Shown in pieces: positions 53,284 through 62,526 of a DNA stretch of 64,000 bases (positions within the stretch are counted from its first letter, which is position 1; every line of letters begins with the position of its first letter). Source of the DNA: Lichenihabitans psoromatis. GTDB taxonomy: Bacteria; Pseudomonadota; Alphaproteobacteria; Rhizobiales; Beijerinckiaceae. Location of the stretch: assembly GCF_004323635.1 (NCBI RefSeq), contig NZ_CP036515.1, positions 1,785,501 to 1,849,500 of the forward strand, given 5' to 3'. A model generated the notes under the pieces. It searched no databases, had not been told where the DNA came from, and worked only from the letters and a program-made list of their open reading frames with translations. The position numbers and the translations under genes were made by a program.

Positions 53284-53559
53284 TCAGAAGTTTCCCGAGG
53301 CCGCCTCCTTCAGAATCAGCTTGTCGAGCGTGAGGTCGGCGATCGCCTTGCGAAGCCGCATGTTCTCCGTCTCCAGCTCCTTCAGGCGCTTGACCTGGTC
53401 AAGCTTCAAGCCGCCGAACTCCTTCCGCCACCGGTAGTAGGTGACCTCGGTCACCCCGATCGAGCGAACCGAGTCCGCAACGGTCTTCCCCTGTGAGACC
53501 AACACGTCGACCTGACGCAGCTTGCTCACGATCTCTTCAGGCTTCGGTCGTCTTCCCAT
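53284..53559 (-). CDS. IS3-family transposase OrfA (copy D)
   Basis: A 91-aa HTH/leucine-zipper subunit, intact, same translation as in copies A and C. Confidence 0.9.
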   Translation of the reverse strand: MGRRPKPEEIVSKLRQVDVLVSQGKTVADSVRSIGVTEVTYYRWRKEFGGLKLDQVKRLKELETENMRLRKAIADLTLDKLILKEAASGNF

Positions 53560-53872
53560 CGATCCATCCTCCAGGCTCGAAAGCCATACATCGGGATGGA
53601 CCACTTCAAGGGGGGACGATCAGTGGCGCGTGTCGATCCCGAGCAAGGGCTTCTATGGCCGCCACGGGCATTCGTCGCCAGACCGGCCAAGCCGGTGGAT
53701 GTCTGCGGCCGGCTCGTGGCAGGCCTTCGCGGCTTGCCCACACCCCCGGCGCACGGCTGCAACTTGTGCTTGGCCGCTGGTCATGAGGCATGCGACCAAG
53801 GATCCGACGCAGCGTGCCTCCGGCATGGAGCCGGTCGCCCTGCTCGTGGGCGTCAGACCCGGAGAACAGCGC

Positions 53873-54124
53873 ATGATCGAGGCCATCAACATACTCGCCG
53901 CCTTGGACGGCGTGACCGAGCATTGGTCTCCGAGGGTGGTCGGGCGCGTGAACGACCAGTATGTGAAGGTCGCCAAGCTCCAGGGTCAGATCGCCTGGCA
54001 CAGGCACGACGACGAGGACGAACTATTTCAAATCATGCGCGGGCGGCTGCGCATCCAGTTTGAGGGGGGTGCCGAGACGGCGCTGGAAACGACCGCTTCC
54101 GAGCAGTCGCAAATAGCGACCTAA
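53873..54124 (+). pseudogene. Cupin-domain protein, 3'-truncated
   Basis: The frame encodes MIEAINILAALDGVTEHWSP then RVVGRVNDQYVKVAKLQGQI and HRHDDEDELFQIMRGRLRIQ, the first half of a small metal-binding cupin (the His-x-His and Glu of motif 1 are present). After FEGG the sequence becomes unrelated and stops at 54124, next to the IS5-family element, so motif 2 is missing. The ATG is preceded by GGAG. Complete relatives are about 115 aa; this has 83. Confidence 0.7.
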
Positions 54125-54129
54125 TAGCT

Positions 54130-55410
54130 GGACACCTCCAAGAACGCTGCTTTCTCGATGCGCGGGACGGTCGTGAGGGCTGATGGCGGCCAAGATTGAG
54201 ATGGCGGAAGGCGGAGCTCGACTGCTTTTGTGCTTTGGCTCGTGCCTCAGGCGATTGCCTGGCGCTGTGCGGTGAACCAGACGGCTCGGCGCATGTTGTA
54301 GGCGATGTTGGCAAGGCCGATTTTGACGGTCGCTCTGGCGAGCCCGATGGTGCGCACGAGACCCATCGGACCCTTTTGCCGGCCGAAGACGTGCTCCACG
54401 GCGGCGCGGACCTTCGAACGGGCGTTGTTGGCTCGCGCGACGTTCTTCGCGATCGGCTTCCCCGCCGGCTTTTTGCGATGGATCTGCGAGCGTAAGCCGC
54501 TTTCGGCGACGTGCTGCTCGTTGACCTTCGAGCGGTAGGCTGAGTCCGCCCACACCGCACTCGCGGTGTTTGCCTTCGATATTAGGTTGGGAAGTTGCGC
54601 CCCGTCGTGACGTGCTGCATGGGTCGCCGTCCAGGTCCGGATGAGACCATGACGCCGGTCGATGCCGATGTGGTTCTTGTATCCGAAGGATGGCACCGCG
54701 ATGTCGATGCGGGGCGAGCCATCGTCCGACGGCTTTGCCTTCGAGAACTTCACCGTCCAACGGGCGTCCGATCCTTCTGGGCGAGCTTGGCCGGCTTGTC
54801 CTTCCACGCCTCGGGCACCCGCCCGGCCCGGATGTCGGCCTTCTCGCCATCGGTGTTGCGCTGCTTGGGCGCCGACACGATCGTGGCGTCGATGATCTGG
54901 CCGCCCATGGCGAGGAAGCCCGCCTTGGTCAGCGCCGCCTCGTAGGCGCGGAACAGCACCGTGATGGCGGGCGCGTCCCGTATCGTCGCTCGCGTCAGCG
55001 CTTCGCGGAAGGTCCAGATCGTGTTGGCGTCCGGGATCGGATCGGACAGGCCGAGCCCCAGGAAGCGCATGAACGACAGCCTGTCCTTGATCAGAAACTC
55101 GGTGCGCTCGTCCGACAGCGAGTGGCTCGCCTGCAGGATCAGCACCTTCCACATGAAGACATGATCGAAGGGCGGCCGGCCGCCCTTGCTGCCGTCCGAA
55201 CGCGGCACCGCCCGAGCGAGATCGGATCGGAATGCCTCGAAGTCGACGATCGCGTTGAGGCGTTCAAGATCGTCGCCCTTGGCCGAGATCTCCTTCAGCC
55301 GCTCGTCAATGTCGAAGAACCCAGCCTGGCCCCGCATCGCCCCGCCTCCAACCCGATGATCACCAGAGAATCACATTTAGGCGGAAACCGCGAGGTTCTT
55401 GGAGGTGTCC
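54130..55410 (-). mobile_element. IS5-family insertion sequence
   Basis: A 1281-bp element with perfect terminal inverted repeats of at least 16 bp, GGACACCTCCAAGAAC. It encodes one transposase that is split by a frameshift. No clear target duplication is seen next to the repeats. Confidence 0.88.
54247..55337 (-). pseudogene. IS5-family transposase, frameshifted
   Basis: The N-terminal part (from MRGQAGFFDIDERLKEIS) contains the DUF772-type segment FMWKVLILQASHSLSDERTE and the first catalytic Asp in GGQIIDATIVSAPKQRNT. It stops at 54750. The remainder continues in another frame from about 54770: ARWTVKFSKAKPSDDG, the second Asp in AVWADSAYRS and the Glu in AVEHVFGRQKGPMGLVR. One missing base near 54768 explains the break. 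It could be a mutation, a sequencing error or, less likely, a programmed frameshift. Confidence 0.85.
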
Positions 55411-55506
55411 AACTGCGTTGGGCGCAAAGCTGTCCATATACTACTTGGCATTATCGGAAACGGAAAGGCTGCTTCGAGCCGTTGACACCAAAGACTGGAC
55501 ATACCG

Positions 55507-55536
55507 GAGCGCCGAACTTGTAGAAGCTCGGCGCTC
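55507..55536. terminator. Strong stem-loop, possible terminator
   Basis: The arms GAGCGCCGA and TCGGCGCTC pair perfectly, with a further CTT/AAG pairing inside around a GTAG loop. It lies 46 bp beyond the stop of the minus-strand PRC-barrel gene. There is no U-tract, so it is a terminator-like hairpin rather than a clear intrinsic terminator. Confidence 0.4.
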
Positions 55537-55582
55537 AAGGGTCTTCAAGCTGAAGTGACGCAAAACGCGGTGGCAATCGTGG

Positions 55583-56218
55583 TCAGCTGGCAAACTTGAA
55601 GCTGGGCGCTGCCTTGAGTTGCTCAGCCGTCATGTCAATGGTGCTGTGGTCGGGATAGGCGAGAGTGTGAGCCATTCTCGCTGCGGAGCCGGGGGCCGTA
55701 GCGCTTGCGCCGGCCATCGCTGGTGCCGCACCGGCGCCGGTGGTGTCGGCCGGGGTTCCGAGACCAACCATGGTACCGGGCGCAATCCCTCCGTTGGGAG
55801 CCATCCCGCCGTTAGTTGCGTTCGGCGCGCCTGTGCCCGAGGGGCCGGCCATCGTGTTGGTGGCGGCCGGCGCTGCACCATTGTCGATCGGTTCTGGGTT
55901 TACCGGCGGCATCGGCGGCTGACTGATGAACTTCACCTGGTCAAAGGGGACCGCAACGTCTTTCTCGCCTATACCGAGGAAGCCACCGACCCCGATAATG
56001 ACGTACTCTGCCTTGCCGTCCCGGCTCAAAAGTACGTCGCTGATCTTGCCAACCGTCTTGTTCCCCGGACCATAGACAGACAGCCCCGCCAGTTTCGAGG
56101 CACGCCACTGATCCGGGGTCTGCTGGCTGATCGCTCCAGCATCCGCTGCGAAAGCGCCGGCTGTTGTAACCGATAGAAAAGCCAGCACCACCGTCGATGA
56201 CATCAGGCGAAAAGTCAT
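55583..56218 (-). CDS. Secreted PRC-barrel domain protein
   Basis: A 211-aa protein. The signal peptide VVLAFLSVTTAGAFA precedes ADAGAISQQTPDQWRASKLA, and the PRC-barrel fold follows: GLSVYGPGNKTVGKISDVLL, AEYVIIGVGGFLGIGEKDVA and VPFDQVKFIS. A 70-residue Gly/Ala/Pro/Asn-rich spacer leads to a short C-terminal segment, STIDMTAEQLKAAPSFKFA. The ATG at 56218 is chosen because GGGAGA lies upstream and the signal peptide begins there; a longer frame from 56407 is unsupported. Rhizobial proteins of this type are periplasmic and often stress-induced; the function is unknown. Confidence 0.85.
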   Translation of the reverse strand: MTFRLMSSTVVLAFLSVTTAGAFAADAGAISQQTPDQWRASKLAGLSVYGPGNKTVGKISDVLLSRDGKAEYVIIGVGGFLGIGEKDVAVPFDQVKFISQPPMPPVNPEPIDNGAAPAATNTMAGPSGTGAPNATNGGMAPNGGIAPGTMVGLGTPADTTGAGAAPAMAGASATAPGSAARMAHTLAYPDHSTIDMTAEQLKAAPSFKFAS

Positions 56219-56358
56219 GTGAGATCTCCCAATTGATATTGTATTTCGAAAACGCCCAAATCGATTGCCAAATCTCACCGACGACGCCCAACCGGTTACC
56301 GGAAGAAAGGGCCGTGCGTGACCGGCGCAACCAGGATATGTAGGACCTGATATCATCA

Positions 56359-56586
56359 CTATACGAAGCGATCGGCCATCCTTCGGGCCGACGCCATCGC
56401 GGACCACGCGTTGTCCGCCGTGCCCGACCCCAGAAGCATCCGCGAACGCTCCCCCTCCGCTTGGCTGTGGAAGACCATGAACCGAACGGCTCCGCCGATC
56501 TCCTTCGTCACGAGGCGGAATGGACCTGTCTCATAGACGACCGATCCGTCCGGCTCCGTGTTCCAGCGTCCTTGCTCCCCGGCCAT
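56359..56586 (-). CDS. Small hypothetical protein
   Basis: A 75-aa soluble protein with VVYETGPFRLVTKEIGGAVR, FMVFHSQAEGERSRMLLGSG and TADNAWSAMASARRMADRFV. The alternating beta pattern and helical C-terminus look like a real folded protein, but no family is recognised. It is transcribed towards the PRC-barrel gene, 140 bp upstream of it. Confidence 0.55.
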   Translation of the reverse strand: MAGEQGRWNTEPDGSVVYETGPFRLVTKEIGGAVRFMVFHSQAEGERSRMLLGSGTADNAWSAMASARRMADRFV

Positions 56587-56641
56587 TCGTCGTGCCTCGC
56601 ACAGCCATCACCTCTGCGGGCCTCCGGGCCCACCATCGATC

Positions 56642-58567
56642 CTAGCCACCGAGCCCGATCGGCCACACCGTCGAATCCGGATAGTGACTATGCGAATGCG
56701 GGTCGGCCTCCGGCGTCGATGTAGAACCTTCTCGGGCAGTCCCTGGTCGTTGGAGCATTTGGCGAATCTTGCTCCCGAGTGCATCCAGCGTGAAGGGCTT
56801 GGTCAGGAGGTCCATGCCCGGCGCGAGGAAGTCGCTGCGGATCGTCGCGGCGGACGCGTAGGCCGTCACGAACAGCACCTTCAGATCGGGTCTGGTCTCC
56901 CGCGCCATCTCGGCCAGGTGTCGGCCGTCGAGCCCGGGCAGGCCGACGTCGGACACCATCATGTCCACGCGCTGGCCGGAACGCAGGATCGGAAGCGCCT
57001 GACGGCTATCGGATACCTCCAGAGGGACATAGCTAAGCTCCCTGAGGACTTCCACGATGAGAAGACGAACGGTCGGGTCGTCCTCGACCACTAGGACGGT
57101 TTCCCCATCCCCTCGGGGCGTGTCCGACCGATCGAGATCGCTGACGACGGCGACGCCGCCTTGGGCCCGGGGAAGGTAGAGCTTCACCGTCGTGCCCCGA
57201 CCGACCTCGCTCTCGATCCGGACATGGCCGCCACTCTGTTTCGCGAAGCCGTAGATCATCGATAGACCCAAGCCCGTTCCCTGGCCGATCGCCTTGGTCG
57301 TGAAGAACGGATCGAAGGCTTTCGCGATGACCTCCGGCGTCATGCCCGAGCCGGTATCCGAGACGGAAATGACGACGTAGCGCCCCGGGCTCACCTCCTC
57401 GTTCGGCAGGGAATGCGTGTCTTCCAGGCTGACGTTCATGGTCTCGATCGAGAGCCGCCCACCATCCGGCATGGCGTCCCGCGCATTGATCGCGAGGTTC
57501 AGGATCGCGTTTTCGAGCTGGTTGGCGTCGGTCATCGCCGGCCAGAGATCAGCCCCGAGCACGATGTCCAGGGTCTGCTTGCCGAGCGTCCGACGCAACA
57601 GGTCGTCCATCCCGGCGACGAGAGCGTTCACGTCGGATGGCTTGGTATCCAGCGACTGGCGGCGGGCGAAAGCCAATAGGCGGTGGGTCAGGGCCGCAGC
57701 TCGCAGGGCGGACGTGGAAGCCGCATCGATGAAGCGACCGATATCATACATCCGTCCGGCCTCGATGCGGCGGCGTATCAGATCCAGGGAGCCGGTGATT
57801 CCCGTGAGCAGGTTGTTGAAGTCGTGCGCGATCCCGCCCGTGAGCTGCCCGATCGCGTCCATCTTCTGGCTCTGACGGAGCTGGCCCTCGGCAACCTCGC
57901 GGTGACCCTGTTCCGTTTCGAAGGCGCTCGTCCTTTCGGCGACACGTTCCTCAAGCGTCTCGTTGGCGCGCCGCAGTGCGGTTTCGCTCGTTTGCAGGGC
58001 AACCTGGGCGCCGCGCATCGCGTCGGCCACCCGAAGGCGATCGACCGCAGCCGCAAGCAGATTGGCGTACCCTCGGAGAAATTTGGTGTCCCGCTCGACG
58101 AACTTGCGGGGCGTTCGACTGTCGACCTGGAGGATGCCGAAGGGCGCCTTGTCTTCCGCGCCCAGGATGATGACGCTCACGATGGCCTTGACGCCGCTCT
58201 CCTTGATGAAGTCGGCGTAGGCGAACCTCGTCTCGTTATCGATATTGTCGGACATGACGGGCTGACCGGTTTTAAGGGCGTAGCCTTCGGACGATCCCTT
58301 GACGGCTTTGACCGTCACCTTGCCGATGATCCCCGCGTGCCAGCCGACGCCCGCTCGCACGGACAGGGTGACGCCGTCATCCTGCATTTCCATGACCTTG
58401 GCGAGGTCGGTGCCGAGCGCCTCGCCGACCAAGCGGCAGGCCTCGTTGAGGATGTCATCCAGGCTGTCGGAGCGCAGGGCCATCTCGCCAAACTTGGCCA
58501 GGACTTCCTGTTGGCGTAGGAGAGCGGCAATGGTCTCGGTCTCGATCACCTTGGGAAGCCCCGCCAC
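56642..58567 (-). CDS. GAF-domain hybrid histidine kinase with C-terminal receiver
   Basis: About 641 aa. GAF domain (roughly the first 170 residues; [20 protein letters not shown] then [20 protein letters not shown]), a coiled-coil linker, HisKA with the phospho-His in [20 protein letters not shown], HATPase ([58 protein letters not shown]) and a receiver domain ([27 protein letters not shown]). There is no membrane segment. The start is uncertain: the frame extends to 58783 but overlaps the next gene; GTG 58567 ([14 protein letters not shown]) is the likeliest. Confidence 0.88.
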   Translation of the reverse strand: MAGLPKVIETETIAALLRQQEVLAKFGEMALRSDSLDDILNEACRLVGEALGTDLAKVMEMQDDGVTLSVRAGVGWHAGIIGKVTVKAVKGSSEGYALKTGQPVMSDNIDNETRFAYADFIKESGVKAIVSVIILGAEDKAPFGILQVDSRTPRKFVERDTKFLRGYANLLAAAVDRLRVADAMRGAQVALQTSETALRRANETLEERVAERTSAFETEQGHREVAEGQLRQSQKMDAIGQLTGGIAHDFNNLLTGITGSLDLIRRRIEAGRMYDIGRFIDAASTSALRAAALTHRLLAFARRQSLDTKPSDVNALVAGMDDLLRRTLGKQTLDIVLGADLWPAMTDANQLENAILNLAINARDAMPDGGRLSIETMNVSLEDTHSLPNEEVSPGRYVVISVSDTGSGMTPEVIAKAFDPFFTTKAIGQGTGLGLSMIYGFAKQSGGHVRIESEVGRGTTVKLYLPRAQGGVAVVSDLDRSDTPRGDGETVLVVEDDPTVRLLIVEVLRELSYVPLEVSDSRQALPILRSGQRVDMMVSDVGLPGLDGRHLAEMARETRPDLKVLFVTAYASAATIRSDFLAPGMDLLTKPFTLDALGSKIRQMLQRPGTAREGSTSTPEADPHSHSHYPDSTVWPIGLGG

Positions 58568-58610
58568 CCCATGAGGCGGCGCGCTGGTACGAGGACCGCC
58601 TCGCCCACGT

Positions 58611-59093
58611 TCAGCACGCCGATTTACGCTGGTCGTCGGAAAACCGCTGTCCTTTTTCGCCGGCTTCCACGGTCTTCGAGACAGCCTCCTGCATGACGAT
58701 TCGCGAAAGCAGTTCCGCTGCGATGGCATCGACGGTCGAGGTCCCGACTTTGCTCTCAAGTTCGGCATCGTGGCGATGGACACTGACGATCGCGTCAGGC
58801 CCCGTACCGCTCACGCAGAACTCGCCGGCGAAAGTGCTGCCCCGATAGGTGCAGGAGGTGTTTTCGATCCTTGCCGACGGATTCTCGACCTTTGCAGTTT
58901 CACGCCCGGCATCGGCCAAGTCGACCGAGGCCAAGTCACTACGGGCCGGCGTCGCGATCGAGCCTGCGGTTCGATGCGATCCACTCATGGATCTCGCGAT
59001 ATTGGCACGCCTGACCTCATCGACCGGTAATGCGGATTTCCGCGTGGGATAATATGCGAGGACGGTAGGACCAATTGCTTGCTCGATTGGCAT
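58611..59093 (-). CDS. Hypothetical protein
   Basis: A 160-aa protein. The ATG at 59093 (MPIEQAIGPTVLAYYP) has GGAGG upstream and is preferred to a start at 59138. The middle part (YRGSTFAGEFCVSGTG then DAIVSVHRHDAELESKVGTS) and the C-terminal helix (VDAIAAELLSRIVMQEA) suggest a small beta-sandwich plus helix, loosely like DUF1488 proteins. No function can be given. It precedes the hybrid kinase on the same strand. Confidence 0.5.
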   Translation of the reverse strand: MPIEQAIGPTVLAYYPTRKSALPVDEVRRANIARSMSGSHRTAGSIATPARSDLASVDLADAGRETAKVENPSARIENTSCTYRGSTFAGEFCVSGTGPDAIVSVHRHDAELESKVGTSTVDAIAAELLSRIVMQEAVSKTVEAGEKGQRFSDDQRKSAC

Positions 59094-59225
59094 TTTATCC
59101 TCCAAATTACTTTGACATATGAGGTCCGGAAAACGCATCGACCACTCTATGAATACATCTGGACGGCTGCAAAAAGCGGAAAACCTTCAGGCGTTTTTCG
59201 ATAGTGGATATGCAGATCTGATCGC

Positions 59226-60008
59226 TCAAATCCCCGCGTACCATTGGTAGCCGCTGTCCTCCCAGTACCCGCCCTTACCCTGGCCGATATCCTTGAAGTC
59301 CTCCATGAGCTGGATGCGCTTGATGTACTTCGTCATTTTGTAGCCAAGCTGCCTCTCGACGCGGAGGCGCAACGGGGCCCCGTACTTCACCTCCAGCGGC
59401 TTGCCGCCCATGTCGTAGGCGAGGATGGTCTGCGGATGCCGTGCGGCCAGCAGGTCGACGCTCCCGTAGAACGGAGTGGGACCGGACGGATCGCCGTCGT
59501 CCATCGTGTCGAAACAGTGGAAGACCACGTAACGCGCCGTCGCCTTCACGCCGGCCCGGTCCAGCACGCCCTGCAATGGCGTACCGGTCCACTGGCCGAT
59601 GCAGCTCCAGCCCTCCACGCAGTCGTGCCGGGTGATCTGCGTTCGGACAGGCATCGCGCGAAGCTCCGCCATCGTCAGTTCCAGCGGACGCTCGACCAAG
59701 CCGTCGACGACCAGCTTGTAGGTGTCGAAGCCCTTGGCGGCCATCGCCTTGTAACGCTCGTCGTCGGGGTCGGTGGAGCCGTTGGCATAGAACATCGTCG
59801 AAACGTCGCTCAACTCGTATTCCGGGGCCAGTTGTTCAGAACCGAGGATCGCCTCCTGGGCCTTCCGGTTCAACCCACCGACACCATCGAGGACCTGCCT
59901 CGCCAAGGGGTTGTTGGTGATCTTCTCGCAGCCGGCGAGGCCCAGGGCGGCGATCGCGGTCGCTCCCCCCGTCAGGATGGTGCGTCGTGTCGTCGGACGA
60001 TCAACCAT
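59226..60008 (-). CDS. Tat-exported molybdopterin oxidoreductase (sulfite-oxidase/MsrP-like fold)
   Basis: A 260-aa protein. Twin-arginine signal TTRRTILTGG plus a lipobox-like LAGC at residues 24-27, so it may be anchored as a lipoprotein. The Oxidored_molyb domain has the cofactor Cys130 in TRHDCVEGWSCIGQWTG and the segment VFHCFDTMDDGDPSGP. It lacks the dimerisation domain of sulfite oxidases and has MsrP-like size. Its start overlaps the cytochrome b561 stop by 8 bp, so that protein is the likely electron partner. The substrate (methionine sulfoxide or other) is unproven. Confidence 0.88.
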   Translation of the reverse strand: MVDRPTTRRTILTGGATAIAALGLAGCEKITNNPLARQVLDGVGGLNRKAQEAILGSEQLAPEYELSDVSTMFYANGSTDPDDERYKAMAAKGFDTYKLVVDGLVERPLELTMAELRAMPVRTQITRHDCVEGWSCIGQWTGTPLQGVLDRAGVKATARYVVFHCFDTMDDGDPSGPTPFYGSVDLLAARHPQTILAYDMGGKPLEVKYGAPLRLRVERQLGYKMTKYIKRIQLMEDFKDIGQGKGGYWEDSGYQWYAGI

Positions 60009-60888
60009 GGGTCCCGCGCTCCTGCCCGATGTCGTACCAGCCGCTGATCATCGAACGCATGTTGTTGAAGAGCCCGGACAGGAGCACCAGGGCCACGTGG
60101 ACGAGCACGAACAGCACCACCCCGAACGCAGCGAAGAAGTGAACCGAACGTGCGGTCTGCCGGCCCCCGAAAATATGAAGGAGAAAGGGAAACGCGGCGT
60201 CGAGCCCCGGCGACATGGTCCAGCCCGCCACGACCAGGAGCGGCAGAAGGACGAGGGCGACCAGGAAGTAGGTGATCTTCTGGATGGCGTTGTACTGCCG
60301 CGCCTTCTCTCCCTTGGGAAAGCGAAGCCTGGCGTGATCGAGGATCTCGCCGCCGATATGCCGCCATTGAAAGCGGCTCGGTACGAAGTCGCGACGGAAG
60401 TGGCGGGTCGCGAAACCCCAGACGAGGTAGACGAGGCCGTTGGCGACGAAGAGCCAGGCGAATACGAAATGAATGGCTCGTCCGGTGCCGAGGTCCTGCT
60501 CGCCCGGCAGCGTCGCCCAGGACGGAAAGGCACGCTCGGTCGGTTTGCCCTCGAAGTCCGACAGCCCGAGGACGCCCGTCGTGTCGAAACGATGCTCGCC
60601 GATCCGAACGTAGCCACGGGCCTTGCCGTCTACCTTGTCGGAGTCGATGGCCACGGGCGGGTGGTCGAAGTCGGTCTTGTTGCCGAAGTCGAGTTGCGGA
60701 CGGGCGTTGAAGATCTGAAGCCCGCTCATCAGCAGCATGGTGAGGCACAGCACGGTGATCCAGTGCGTCACGCGAACCACGACGCTGTGGCGCTTCACCA
60801 GCGTGACGAGGTGCTGCTCCTTGCCCTTAGGAACGGCGTCGTCGTTCGACACGACGGGATCGTCCCGTTCCGCTTCGGCCAGTGACAT
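60001..60888 (-). CDS. Cytochrome b561-family membrane electron carrier
   Basis: A 295-aa protein with four or five membrane spans. The first contains VVRVTHWITVLCLTMLLMSG with a haem-ligand-type His; RAIHFVFAWLFVANGLVYLV, ITYFLVALVLLPLLVVAGWT and VHFFAAFGVVLFVLVHVALV follow, each with a His suited to b-haem ligation. An extra loop of about 60 residues between spans 1 and 2 faces the periplasm. The ATG at 60888 has GGAG upstream and is chosen over 60930. With the Mo-protein gene downstream it makes an electron-transfer pair. Confidence 0.88.
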   Translation of the reverse strand: MSLAEAERDDPVVSNDDAVPKGKEQHLVTLVKRHSVVVRVTHWITVLCLTMLLMSGLQIFNARPQLDFGNKTDFDHPPVAIDSDKVDGKARGYVRIGEHRFDTTGVLGLSDFEGKPTERAFPSWATLPGEQDLGTGRAIHFVFAWLFVANGLVYLVWGFATRHFRRDFVPSRFQWRHIGGEILDHARLRFPKGEKARQYNAIQKITYFLVALVLLPLLVVAGWTMSPGLDAAFPFLLHIFGGRQTARSVHFFAAFGVVLFVLVHVALVLLSGLFNNMRSMISGWYDIGQERGTHG

Positions 60889-61135
60889 CGAGACTCCGAT
60901 CGCATCGTTCGTCCGAGGGATCGAATGCACTGAATGTCGACGACCAAGGGTCGACGCTCGATCCTGTTTTCACTCGAATTTCGAGGCGTCGCACGATGTC
61001 GCGATAAGTCGGCGATAAATATTCGCATAGTGGGAATGCGTATTTGCACGTACGTCACGGCGCACCGTATCGAATAACTCAGCGTACCTAGAATGCATGG
61101 CCATTCAGAGTCTTATTTTGGCCGGAACAACGGAT

Positions 61136-61815
61136 ATGGGAGACGATAGACCAGCGCAAACCAAAACGAACTCAACCACGGCAGCAATTCCCGACGCGCC
61201 ATCCTGAAGTGGGCCGGCGTCACAGCAGTCGCGGCGGTCGCCTTCGGCGTCGACGTGCCGGGCCTGAAACTGAACCAAGCGTTCGCCCAGGCCGGGGTCG
61301 ACCTTGGCGCCGGGGACCTCGGCGTCTTGAACTACGCCTACGCCCTAGAGCAGCTCGAAGCGGCCTTCTACAGCCAGGTCCTCGCCTCGCCCTACGGAGG
61401 TATGACTCGGGGCGAGCGTTCGCTCCTTCAGGACATCAAGGCGCATGAGATCGCACATAGGACGCTTTTCGCTAGGGCCCTCGGGGGCAATCGCATTCCC
61501 GACCTGACACCCAACTTCGCCGCCATCGATTTTTCCAGCCGTGAGTCGGTTCTCGGTACCGCCGCGACCTTCGAGGACCTCGGCGTGGCCGCCTACAACG
61601 GCGGCGGCGCTGCGATCCAAAGCCCGAAGTACCTGGCGATCGCTGGTTCGATCGTGTCGGTCGAAGCGCGGCACGCCGCAACCATCCACGACATCATCGG
61701 CGACTTCGGCCCGATCGACCAGAACGGCCTCGACCGGGCGCTGCTGCCGTCCCAGGTCCTGCCGATGGTCGCACCCTTCATCGCGACGCCCGTCACCGCC
61801 TCGCAACTTCCCTGA
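61136..61815 (+). CDS. Tat-exported ferritin-like protein 1, with an apparent 1-nt frame break near the start
   Basis: The main frame (61150-61815) begins with NSRRAILKWAGVTAVAAVAF, a clear twin-arginine signal (RR at 61192-61197), then a ferritin-like domain: LNYAYALEQLEAAFYSQVL, IKAHEIAHRTLFARALGG, TAATFEDLGVAAYNGGG and VSVEARHAATIHDI carry the Glu/His metal-site helices. No ATG, GTG or TTG precedes the signal in this frame after a stop at 61147. An ATG at 61136 lies one frame off; adding one A to the AAAA run at 61163-61166 would join them as MGDDRPAQTKNELNHGS. A natural mutation, sequencing error or -1 slip are the options. Confidence 0.78.
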
Positions 61816-61837
61816 TCACTCCGAAAGGACTCACCGT

Positions 61838-62494
61838 ATGTCCACCGACATCGCCATTCTCGACGGGATCGATCCCGACCTCTCCAACCGCCTGATCAAA
61901 CGGCGCGACTTGTTCGCCGGTGCCGCCGTCAAGCTCGGCGCCCTTGCCACCGCCCCGATGATGCTGGCCGCCGTCTCGTCGGAGGTTTTCGCGCAGGTGC
62001 CGCAACAGGTCGCGGACATCCTGAACTTCGCGCTGACACTGGAATACCTCGAAGACGAGTTCTACCGGACGGCGCTGGCCCAGGGCGGGCTCATCCCTGA
62101 CTATGCCGGGGCCACGTTCCAGGTCATCAGCCAGCACGAAACCGCGCACGTCGCGCTGTTGCAATCCGTACTCGGCGGGGCGGCGATCGCCAAGCCGGAG
62201 TTCGACTTCACGGCGCGCGGGAAATACCGCGACGTGTTCCAGAACTTCAAGACGTTCGCGGCGGTGTCGCAGGCGTTGGAAGACACCGGCGTCGCCGCCT
62301 ACAAGGGGCAGGCACCCAACCTCGTCGGCGGCGGCAAGCTGCTCACGACGGCGTTGCAGATCCATTCGGTCGAGGCGCGACATGCGGCTTCGGTGCGGCT
62401 GCTGCGCAAGCAGAAGCCCTGGACCGGCGCCTTCGACAAGCCGCTCAGCAAGGCGCAGGTACTGGCGATCGCAGGTCCGTTCATCGCGGGATGA
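61838..62494 (+). CDS. Tat-exported ferritin-like protein 2
   Basis: A 218-aa paralogue of the previous gene. Twin-arginine signal LIKRRDLFAGAAVKLGALAT ending near VFAQ, then ferritin-like helices with ILNFALTLEYLEDEFYRTAL, ISQHETAHVALLQSVLGG, AVSQALEDTGVAAYKGQAP and HSVEARHAASVRLLRKQ, where the Glu-x-x-His pairs are kept. GAAAGGA precedes the ATG, which is 22 bp after the first gene. Such periplasmic proteins are thought to bind a di-metal centre; the physiological role is not known. Confidence 0.88.
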   Translation: MSTDIAILDGIDPDLSNRLIKRRDLFAGAAVKLGALATAPMMLAAVSSEVFAQVPQQVADILNFALTLEYLEDEFYRTALAQGGLIPDYAGATFQVISQHETAHVALLQSVLGGAAIAKPEFDFTARGKYRDVFQNFKTFAAVSQALEDTGVAAYKGQAPNLVGGGKLLTTALQIHSVEARHAASVRLLRKQKPWTGAFDKPLSKAQVLAIAGPFIAG

Positions 62495-62526
62495 TCCCGC
62501 ATTGAAGGCATAACAGGAGAACACCC

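Larger units (their letters stand above)
52345..53622 (-). mobile_element. IS3-family insertion sequence, copy D
   Basis: Full-length 1278-bp copy with the same ends as copy A. Flanks are CATC and GTGG, no target duplication. The left flank is sequence after an IS256 fragment and the right flank is unrelated noncoding DNA before a cupin gene. Confidence 0.93.
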
